Of a stretch of 5,707 nt of DNA, positions 1 through 5,322 are shown piece after piece; position 1 is the first letter of the stretch, and each line of letters begins with the position of its first letter. Under the pieces are notes generated by a model. It had not been told where the DNA came from. It was given only the letters and a program-made list of their open reading frames with translations, and ran no database searches. Source of the DNA: Thiofilum sp039797965. Its GTDB lineage: Bacteria; Pseudomonadota; Gammaproteobacteria; Thiotrichales; Thiotrichaceae. The stretch covers positions 1-5,707 of the forward strand of contig JBDKGX010000149.1 in assembly GCA_039797965.1 (NCBI GenBank), read 5' to 3'. The position numbers and the translations under genes were made by a program.

Positions 1-2019
1 AACAGGCGGGCCATTTTCTAAACGCAATACCCGCCCGCGTAATTGTGAAAATTGCTCACTATCCATTAGCTCAATCAGCTTTAAGCGTAAGGCTTCACGA
101 TGAGGAATACTTTTAGTGGTAATAACAAATTGGGCAAAACTCGGATTAGGCAGCTGTTGATCCAAAGGCAAATAAAAGCGCGGCGAACCGGCTCCTACAT
201 AAGTGGCATAATTATCAATATGGTCTAATTGCGTATTTAAAAAAGTCTCTACTTTTTTAGCCTCCGTTTCGGTTGCCTCACGAGAGGAGCCTTCAGATAA
301 CTTTAAATCCACTAATAACTCTAAACGAGTTGCTTCTGGAAAGAATTGTTGTTGCACTAACTGAAAGCTATACACCGCCGCCGCAAAACTCATGACTGTT
401 AGTAAAATAACGGTCAAAGGAAAACGCACACATAATGTAATTAAGCCTTTAAAAAAGCGGGTAAAACCCTTAGCAAAGCTATCTTTTAAACGTCCTAAGC
501 CGCTAAATAAGCCCTTTTTCTTTTCACCATGCTGCTCTTCTTTGAGTAAGTGATAGCCCAAATAAGGCACTACAATCACCGCTGCAAACCATGAAAGTAC
601 TAGGGCAATAGTCACTACTTGGAAAATCGAACGAGTATACTCCCCCGTAGCAGAAGCTGCGGTGGCAATCGGTAAAAAGCCCGCTACGGTGACAAAGGTT
701 CCGGTTAGCATAGGGAACGCTGTCGTGTTATAGGCATAACTTGCTGCACTCACTCTGTCCATACCTTGCTCTAATTTGAGCGCCATCATTTCTACTGCAA
801 TAATGGCATCATCCACTAATAACCCTAAGGCTAAAATCAAGGCTCCTAGTGAGATTTTGTGTAGCCCTACATTAAATAAGTACATTACAAAAAAAGTACC
901 GGCTAGCACTAATGGAATCGACAGCGCTACTACCGTTCCCGCACGCACGCCTAAACTAAAAAAACTGACCGCTAATACAATGACCACTGCTTCGATGACT
1001 ACCTGTAAGAACTCACGAATCGAGGTCTTAACTGCCGTCGGTTGGTCATTGACCCGATGCAAATCCATGCCTATAGGGAGTTGAGCCTGCATCCGCTTAA
1101 ACGCCTCATCAAGGTTTTGCCCTAATTTAATGACATCGCCCCCGACCTTCATAGCCACCCCAATCCCTAAAGTCGGTTGCCCCATAAAGCGCATCCCATT
1201 AGAAGCGGGGTCAACATAGCCTCTTTTAATCGTCGCTATCTCATCTAAACGAACAGTGCGATCTCCGACTTTAATCGGCATGGTTTTGACATCATTAATA
1301 TTTTTAAAGCGTCCAGCGGCATACACAGAAATACGATCGGTACTAGTGTTGTACACCCCTGTAGCAACCATTGCGTTTTGATTCACGAGTTGGCTTTGCA
1401 ACTGTTGTAACGTAATCCCTAGTTGTCCGCCTTTATCATTATCTAACTCAATATAAACGCGCTCGGACTGCTCACCGATGAGGAGTACTTTAGCAACATC
1501 AGGGGTACGTAATAGCTCTTTGCGAATCCCATCGGCAGTATCGCGTAATTGCGCCATACTAAAGCCCTCACCGGTCAGCGCGTAAATATTGCCAAACGTA
1601 TCGCCAAACTCATCATTAAAACTAGGGCCAATGACGCCTTGAGGCAAGGTATAAGCCATATCCTGCACCCGTTTACGAATTTGATAAAACAGATTGGGCA
1701 CTTCAGACGGGGGAGCATTATCTGCACCAATTACCGTAATCGTTGCGGTGCCTGGTTGGGCATAGCTTTTTAGTGTATCGACATAGGGAGATTCCATGAC
1801 CACTTTTTCAATGCGGTTCATCACCTGATCTTCCATTTCTAAAGCGGTAGCCCCCGGCCATTGGGCTTGAATCACCATTACCTTAAAAGTAAAGGGAGGA
1901 TCTTCTGATTGACCTAATTTGCTATAGCCATAAAAACCCAACACCATGACGGCAAAGATCATAAATACGACTAGATTTTGATGGTTAATAGCCCAACGCG
2001 ACAGATTCGTTTTATTCAT
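1..2019 (-). CDS. RND efflux pump inner-membrane subunit (AcrB/TriC-like), C-terminal part off the window
   Basis: Proton-driven inner-membrane pump that captures substrates from periplasm or membrane and passes them into a tripartite channel with the adaptor encoded just upstream. The 673 visible codons are open throughout; AcrB-type pumps have about 1,030 residues, so roughly one third is missing beyond the left edge. Visible: TM1 at about residues 15-33; a first periplasmic porter domain containing WPGAT (54-58); then TM segments from about 337 to 490. LALGLLVDDAI (396-406) carries the paired aspartates D403/D404, matching the AcrB proton-relay D407/D408. A basic cytoplasmic loop (about 493-525) and TM7 (about 531-552) lead into the second porter domain. 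The SEDPPFTFK start (38-46) recalls the TriC-like branch of the HAE-1 group, but this is recollection and the substrate is unknown. The ATG lies 2 bp after the adaptor's stop with a modest AGCAGG (2029-2034) ahead, suggesting coupled translation. Confidence 0.95.
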   Translation of the reverse strand, partial: MNKTNLSRWAINHQNLVVFMIFAVMVLGFYGYSKLGQSEDPPFTFKVMVIQAQWPGATALEMEDQVMNRIEKVVMESPYVDTLKSYAQPGTATITVIGADNAPPSEVPNLFYQIRKRVQDMAYTLPQGVIGPSFNDEFGDTFGNIYALTGEGFSMAQLRDTADGIRKELLRTPDVAKVLLIGEQSERVYIELDNDKGGQLGITLQQLQSQLVNQNAMVATGVYNTSTDRISVYAAGRFKNINDVKTMPIKVGDRTVRLDEIATIKRGYVDPASNGMRFMGQPTLGIGVAMKVGGDVIKLGQNLDEAFKRMQAQLPIGMDLHRVNDQPTAVKTSIREFLQVVIEAVVIVLAVSFFSLGVRAGTVVALSIPLVLAGTFFVMYLFNVGLHKISLGALILALGLLVDDAIIAVEMMALKLEQGMDRVSAASYAYNTTAFPMLTGTFVTVAGFLPIATAASATGEYTRSIFQVVTIALVLSWFAAVIVVPYLGYHLLKEEQHGEKKKGLFSGLGRLKDSFAKGFTRFFKGLITLCVRFPLTVILLTVMSFAAAVYSFQLVQQQFFPEATRLELLVDLKLSEGSSREATETEAKKVETFLNTQLDHIDNYATYVGAGSPRFYLPLDQQLPNPSFAQFVITTKSIPHREALRLKLIELMDSEQFSQLRGRVLRLENGPPV

Positions 2020-2021
2020 GA

Positions 2022-3584
2022 CTATTGACCTGCTGGGCGGGCTTGCCCTGTGTAAGGGGTGGGTACAATCTCTTGGCTTTGATGAATACGATTCACCCCT
2101 GCCGCTACTACTGTTAGACCTTCGTCTAGCCCTGAGACTAATACACCGCCTTCCAAATAATTTTCTACTTCAACAGGTTTCAGCTCTGTCTTATTAGCGC
2201 TACTGACTACCCATACAGCAGGCTTTTGGTCACTTTGAAATAAAGCCGTGGCAGGCAACCATGAAACGGCTTTGGGTAAAGGATGGCTAAAGGCTACTTT
2301 AGCGGTCATGCCTAAACGTAAATTGGGTGTAGGGTCTTTAATACTAACCTTGACTAACCACAAACGACTGGCATCCGCTACGGGAGCAATTTCAGCCACC
2401 CTACCCTCGAAAGTATTTTGTACTGCCCACAAACTAATCTTGGCAGTCATCCCCACTTGTACTTGCTTAATTGCTTGCTCGCTGAGCTTAATATGTACCT
2501 CTAAATCCGTACTATTAGCCACTTTTACAATCGTTTGCCCAGCGCCTACCACCTGACCAATTTCAACTAACGTATCACTGACGACTCCCGTCACGGTACT
2601 GGTTAATTCTGTATAGCGGGATTGATTTTTGGCTAATTTAGTTTGTTCGGTAATAGTATTAATTTGTGCTTGAGCAGAGCCTATTTGCCCTTGAGCACCT
2701 TCTACTTGAGCTTGAGCGCCTTCTACTTGAGCCTCAGCGGTTTGGACTTGTCCTTCTACTGCCAATACATTCGCCCGTGCGGCTTCGACTTCACCTTCTG
2801 CGGCTTTAATTTGAGCCTGAGTGGTTTTAACTTTGCTTTGTGCGGCATTGACTTGAGCCAAGGCGGCTTGGGCATTGGCATAAACAGACTGGTAATTAGC
2901 TTGAGCCGTGGTGAGACGCTGGCGATGTTGATCTAATACTGTAGTACTCAAGTACCCTTGACGATTGAGCTTTTCACTGCGTGCTAGCTCTAATTGGGCT
3001 GTTTTTACTTCCGCTTGAGCGGAGCCTAATGCCGCATGAGCTGACTGATAAGTCGCCCGTGCCGCCTCCACACCTGCCTGTGCTGATTCTACATTCGCTT
3101 GCGTTGCATTGAGATTACCTTGTGCCGTACTCAGACGCCCCCGTGCCGCCTCTAAACTACCCCGTGCTGAAGCTACCGCACCTTGGCTGGCGGTAACATT
3201 ATTTTGTAGTGCTAATAAGTTAGCTTGAGTGGTTTGCAAACTACTCTTAGCAGCTTCCAAATTAGACGTGGTCTGACGCACCGCCAGTTCTGAATCTTCA
3301 TTATCTAATTGGGCAAGTACTTGACCTACTTTAACTATATCACCCACTTCAACAGTACGCCCGACCACTTTACCAGCAACACGAAAAGACAAAAGCGTAA
3401 CTTTACTAGGCTGCACTTCACCCGAGTAGGTTTCAACTTGTTCACTCACCTGAGATTGAACACGCCATACTTGAGCGGGGCGAGTAGGTTCGGGTTGCTC
3501 AACTTCTTTTTCTTTACAAGCACTGACAACCAACACGGCAAAACTCAACACTATCCACGTTTTCATTGACGATTTTATTGACAT
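2022..3584 (-). CDS. RND periplasmic adaptor (membrane fusion) lipoprotein with an extended coiled-coil hairpin
   Basis: Links the RND pump to an outer-membrane channel. Residues 8-22 form a lipoprotein signal ending in the lipobox VSAC, with C23 as the predicted lipidated cysteine, so the mature protein should be anchored in the inner membrane. The lipoyl domain is split: first half about 60-95, second half about 325-357, with the helical hairpin between. Beta-barrel and membrane-proximal domains follow (about 358-520). The protein is 520 residues, against about 380-400 for AcrA or MexA. The excess is in the hairpin: hydrophobic residues recur every seven positions from L109 to L200 and again from L224 to I308. 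The tip has R202, L206 and S213, the R-x3-L-x6-S pattern known from adaptors that bind TolC-type channels. The chosen ATG has AAGGGA 7 nt upstream; an in-frame ATG at residue 7 would also keep the signal. It overlaps the repressor gene by 10 bp. Confidence 0.95.
   Translation of the reverse strand: MSIKSSMKTWIVLSFAVLVVSACKEKEVEQPEPTRPAQVWRVQSQVSEQVETYSGEVQPSKVTLLSFRVAGKVVGRTVEVGDIVKVGQVLAQLDNEDSELAVRQTTSNLEAAKSSLQTTQANLLALQNNVTASQGAVASARGSLEAARGRLSTAQGNLNATQANVESAQAGVEAARATYQSAHAALGSAQAEVKTAQLELARSEKLNRQGYLSTTVLDQHRQRLTTAQANYQSVYANAQAALAQVNAAQSKVKTTQAQIKAAEGEVEAARANVLAVEGQVQTAEAQVEGAQAQVEGAQGQIGSAQAQINTITEQTKLAKNQSRYTELTSTVTGVVSDTLVEIGQVVGAGQTIVKVANSTDLEVHIKLSEQAIKQVQVGMTAKISLWAVQNTFEGRVAEIAPVADASRLWLVKVSIKDPTPNLRLGMTAKVAFSHPLPKAVSWLPATALFQSDQKPAVWVVSSANKTELKPVEVENYLEGGVLVSGLDEGLTVVAAGVNRIHQSQEIVPTPYTGQARPAGQ
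2661..3266 (-). other. Coiled-coil hairpin region of the adaptor (about 14 heptads up, about 14 down)
   Basis: Codons 107-308 of the adaptor. In the ascending arm the third residue of each seven is hydrophobic: L109, L116, L123, V130, V137, L144, L151, L158, V165, V172, Y179, L186, V193, L200. In the descending arm the same spacing gives L224, Y231, A238, V245, V252, I259, V266, V273, V280, V287, V294, I301, I308; L217 extends the same register into the tip. A second small residue, mostly Ala, sits three places after the hydrophobic one. No heptad is interrupted in either arm, and the turn lies near 206-213. The composition (Ala, Gln, Glu, Ser, Thr) is typical of adaptor hairpins, and the length is unusual. 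Confidence 0.85.
2691..2732 (-). repeat. Tandem 21-bp repeat encoding two identical heptads of the adaptor hairpin
   Basis: Two adjacent 21-bp units, 2691-2711 and 2712-2732, differ at one base (A versus G at the seventh base of the plus-strand unit). They encode residues 292-298 and 285-291, both AQVEGAQ, in the descending helix of the adaptor. One unit equals one coiled-coil heptad, so gain or loss of a unit keeps both reading frame and helix register. Near-identity at DNA level suggests a fairly recent duplication rather than only selection on protein sequence. Confidence 0.75.
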
Positions 3585-4243
3585 TGGGTAGTCCCTTCTG
3601 CGATAGCTAAACCATTATAAAGAGCGGCTAAAGAGTGACGCAGCACAGCACAAAAATCGCCACGCCCGACGGTAAGGTTTTCAAAAATAAATTGGGTCAA
3701 ACCCGTCTCCGGATTTGCAATAGCAAGGGGACGTAGTAGCTGCCACAAACCTAATAATTGAGCATAAGATTGCATCAACGCTAGTTCATTCATCAGCGGC
3801 AAATGCGGCTTTAATGCCTCTACCACTTCCTGTAAGTACTGCGCCATACGCTCTTGGAAAGCCTCGGCATCCTCTGCGGTAATACTACGTTCCATTAGCC
3901 CATGACACAGCGAGGCTAAGGGTAAAAAAGTCGGCGAGGTTTGAATAGCATGAATCAGTAAATCACTCAGATCATTACAGGTCATTGGCTCAGGCAATTG
4001 GGCACGAGTAATCACTTGCCCAAAAAACTGCACTAAATCCCGCTCATGTAAGGCTAGTAGTACTTCATCTTTACTACGAAAATATAAATACAAAGTACCC
4101 TTCGCAACCCCACTAGCTACAGCTAGCTCTGCCATGCTGTTTAAGTTTTCAGAGTGTGATGTCCATAAATGTTGGGCTGCGTTTAAAATGTCTTCACGTT
4201 TACGGTGTTTATCTTCGGGTAGATAAGCGCGAGGTGGGGGCAT
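3575..4243 (-). CDS. TetR-family transcriptional repressor, probable regulator of this efflux operon
   Basis: One-component repressor that binds operator DNA as a dimer and lets go when a small ligand fills its C-terminal domain. It has 222 residues, typical of the family. Residues about 16-62 are the N-terminal DNA-binding domain: the helix-turn-helix spans about 36-55 and ends in the family signature GVAKGTLYLYFRSKDE (45-60). The remainder is helical and ligand-binding and too variable to name a ligand. It is the first gene of the unit with the adaptor and pump, so derepression would also raise repressor level and set up negative feedback. The ATG is supported by AAAGG (4250-4254) 6 nt upstream. 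The two dyads in the promoter just upstream are its obvious candidate sites. Role as local regulator is inference from position; family assignment is secure. Confidence 0.93.
   Translation of the reverse strand: MPPPRAYLPEDKHRKREDILNAAQHLWTSHSENLNSMAELAVASGVAKGTLYLYFRSKDEVLLALHERDLVQFFGQVITRAQLPEPMTCNDLSDLLIHAIQTSPTFLPLASLCHGLMERSITAEDAEAFQERMAQYLQEVVEALKPHLPLMNELALMQSYAQLLGLWQLLRPLAIANPETGLTQFIFENLTVGRGDFCAVLRHSLAALYNGLAIAEGTTQCQ
3592..3597 (-). promoter_or_regulatory. Ribosome binding site of the adaptor gene
   Basis: AAGGGA on the minus strand lies 7 nt before the adaptor ATG at 3584 and within the last codons of the repressor gene. It favours this ATG over the in-frame ATG at 3566, which starts 18 nt later. 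Its location inside the upstream gene fits translation coupled through the 10-bp overlap. Confidence 0.6.
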
Positions 4244-4257
4244 ACAAAACCTTTAAC

Positions 4258-4270
4258 TGACTGCGGGTCA
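4258..4270. promoter_or_regulatory. Candidate repressor operator 1 (TGACTnnnGGTCA)
   Basis: TGACTGCGGGTCA is an imperfect dyad with outer arms TGAC/GTCA. It lies between the predicted start point (about 4277) and the repressor ATG, at about +7 to +19, where a bound dimer would block promoter clearance or early elongation. The same pattern recurs 34 bp away at 4292-4304. Binding by the neighbouring TetR-family protein is inferred from position and repetition. Confidence 0.6.
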
Positions 4271-4283
4271 TTAAAAAAAACGC

Positions 4284-4312
4284 ACTATAGATGACTCATG
4301 GTCAGTTGTCGA
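4284..4312 (-). promoter_or_regulatory. Sigma-70-type promoter of the repressor-adaptor-pump operon
   Basis: On the minus strand, -35 TCGACA (4307-4312, five of six consensus bases) is separated by exactly 17 bp from -10 TATAGT (4284-4289, five of six). The start point should fall near 4277, inside a run of eight Ts on the transcribed-sense strand, giving a leader of about 34 nt before the repressor ATG. The spacer contains candidate operator 2, so repression by steric block is expected. Confidence 0.7.
4292..4304. promoter_or_regulatory. Candidate repressor operator 2 (TGACTnnnGGTCA) inside the promoter spacer
   Basis: TGACTCATGGTCA shares all ten specified bases with the dyad at 4258-4270, in the same orientation. 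It lies wholly between the -35 and -10 hexamers of the operon promoter, a position used by many TetR-family repressors to exclude RNA polymerase. The 34-bp start-to-start distance is close to three helical turns. Confidence 0.65.
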
Positions 4313-4363
4313 TAACCCTGTCTTAATGTGAGTAAATTTTATTAATATCGACTGCTTTAGACC

Positions 4364-4377
4364 TATCGTGGACGATA
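4364..4377. promoter_or_regulatory. Perfect 6-bp-arm dyad TATCGT-GG-ACGATA, possible second regulator site
   Basis: TATCGT and ACGATA are exact reverse complements separated by 2 bp. The dyad lies upstream of the extended -10 element of the divergent pair, roughly 50 bp before its predicted -10, where an activator or repressor could act. It does not resemble the TGACTnnnGGTCA pair, so a different protein would be expected. There is no T-run beside it, so it is not a terminator. Its function is inferred only from symmetry and location. Confidence 0.35.
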
Positions 4378-4416
4378 CCTTGTAAACTCAGCCCATCACC
4401 TCCTCCTTCAACCCCA

Positions 4417-4425
4417 TGTTACAAT
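4417..4425 (+). promoter_or_regulatory. Extended -10 promoter candidate for the divergent small-protein/exporter pair
   Basis: TGTTACAAT reads as TG-n-TACAAT, an extended -10 with five of six hexamer bases. A start near 4432 would give a leader of about 25 nt to the ATG at 4457. No convincing -35 stands 17 bp upstream (CACCTC), which is tolerated in extended -10 promoters. It lies over 100 bp from the TetR-type dyads, so direct repression from those sites is less likely. Confidence 0.45.
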
Positions 4426-4456
4426 CCTAGCCCTTTCTAGTTTTAGGATTTCACAC

Positions 4457-4699
4457 ATGACCACCTTTCGCCATTGGATGGGTAAACTACCTTGGCACTT
4501 AGTCATTATTGCTGCCCTCACCGTGGGACTTGCACCTTTTACCCCAGAACCCCATATTTGGGAGAAGCTGAATATGCTCAGTACAGGGGATTTAGTCCAT
4601 CCTATTGACTGGTTTGATCTAGTCTTACACGGTACACCATGGCTACTATTAATCCTTAAACTTATTACTCAGATACTGCCCCAATCGGAGATTCAGTAA
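4457..4699 (+). CDS. Small two-helix inner-membrane protein (of a type often annotated 'RND transporter')
   Basis: An 80-residue protein with two predicted membrane segments, about residues 12-28 and 55-75. They are joined by a polar loop containing PEPHIWEKL and the stretch LVHPIDWFDLVLHG. Small proteins of this shape, with a GLAPF-PEPH motif after the first helix, are common in Pseudomonadota and are sometimes labelled 'RND transporter'. At this size it cannot be a pump, and the label probably reflects gene neighbourhood. No function is established that I know of. The start is supported by TAGGA (4444-4448) 8 nt before the ATG. Its TAA overlaps the next gene's ATG (TAATG), so it is cotranslated with the LysE-type exporter. 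A helper or stabilising subunit for that exporter or for the divergent pump is conceivable but speculative. Confidence 0.8.
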   Translation: MTTFRHWMGKLPWHLVIIAALTVGLAPFTPEPHIWEKLNMLSTGDLVHPIDWFDLVLHGTPWLLLILKLITQILPQSEIQ

Positions 4700-5322
4700 T
4701 GCTACCTTTGAGTACTTTAGCGGTATTTATTCCTACCTTTTTCTTTGTGTCGGTGACACCCGGCATGTGTATGACCCTCGCGCTTACGTTAGGAATGTCG
4801 ATTGGCTTAAAACGTAGCCTTCATATGATGTGGGGTGAACTACTGGGTGTCGGGCTGGTAGCAATATTGGCCGCAGTGGGTGTGGCTACTATTATGTTGA
4901 AATTCCCTCAAGCCTTTACCGTTTTTAAAATGCTCGGGGGACTGTATTTAGCATGGATAGGTATTGAAATGTGGCGCTCTAGAGGCAGCCTCGCCATTCC
5001 TGAAAATCTAGAGAGTACTCAATCGAGCCAGCCCGTCGATCTAGCACTCAAAGGCTTTATTACGGCAGTTGCTAACCCTAAGGGTTGGGCGTTTTTTGTG
5101 TCTCTATTGCCACCCTTTTTACATCAAGATCAACCACTAGCTCCTCAGCTGGCGGTACTGATTGCTATGATTTTGACGATGGAATTTATTTGCCTACTCC
5201 TTTATGCCTCAGGCGGACAAGCTTTGCGCCACCTACTCCTTAATAAAGGTAACGTCAAACTACTGAATCGTATTGCAGGTACTTTAATGATTGGTGTGGG
5301 GATATGGTTAATAGCAGGTTAA
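4699..5322 (+). CDS. LysE/RhtB-family amino-acid or metabolite exporter
   Basis: Inner-membrane carrier of the LysE/RhtB family, whose known members export amino acids such as lysine, homoserine, threonine or leucine. It has 207 residues, the usual length, and hydrophobic segments at about 5-27, 42-64, 69-91, 117-140, 147-169 and 188-206, fitting the six-helix pattern. Family landmarks are TPG at 20-22 in the first helix, the GGLYLAWIGIEMW stretch (80-92) before the central hydrophilic loop, and NPKGWAFF (126-133). The first motif reads TPGMCM where many RhtB proteins have TPGPN, so substrate should not be transferred from characterised members. The start overlaps the previous stop by 1 bp and has GGAG (4687-4690) 8 nt upstream. 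Its TAA overlaps the stop of the convergent peptidase gene. Confidence 0.9.
   Translation: MLPLSTLAVFIPTFFFVSVTPGMCMTLALTLGMSIGLKRSLHMMWGELLGVGLVAILAAVGVATIMLKFPQAFTVFKMLGGLYLAWIGIEMWRSRGSLAIPENLESTQSSQPVDLALKGFITAVANPKGWAFFVSLLPPFLHQDQPLAPQLAVLIAMILTMEFICLLLYASGGQALRHLLLNKGNVKLLNRIAGTLMIGVGIWLIAG

Noticed and set aside
776..1084. Plus-strand open frame of about 100 codons inside the RND pump gene
   Set aside because: It lies fully opposite the pump's transmembrane and DD-motif coding sequence. Its translation is low-complexity Ser/Thr/Lys with no family resemblance, and it is an antisense shadow.
1549..1773. Plus-strand open frame of 74 codons inside the pump gene
   Set aside because: Antisense to conserved porter-domain sequence, without a ribosome site or recognisable protein features.
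2248..2936. Two plus-strand open frames (2248-2556 and 2643-2936) opposite the adaptor
   Set aside because: The second translates to a repetitive Leu/Ser/Phe pattern that only mirrors the heptad repeats of the real gene. The first has no features of its own.
3309..3569. Plus-strand open frame opposite the adaptor's N-terminus
   Set aside because: Antisense to the lipoprotein signal and lipoyl half-domain, with no plausible start region or protein family.
4356..4386. Alternative plus-strand promoter TTTAGA...TGTAAA
   Set aside because: Both hexamers match only four of six bases and the spacer is 19 bp. The extended -10 at 4417-4425 is better.
4427..4440. CTAG-n6-CTAG palindrome before the small membrane protein gene
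   Set aside because: Arms of 4 bp are too short to be meaningful, and the sequence sits in the leader without further support.
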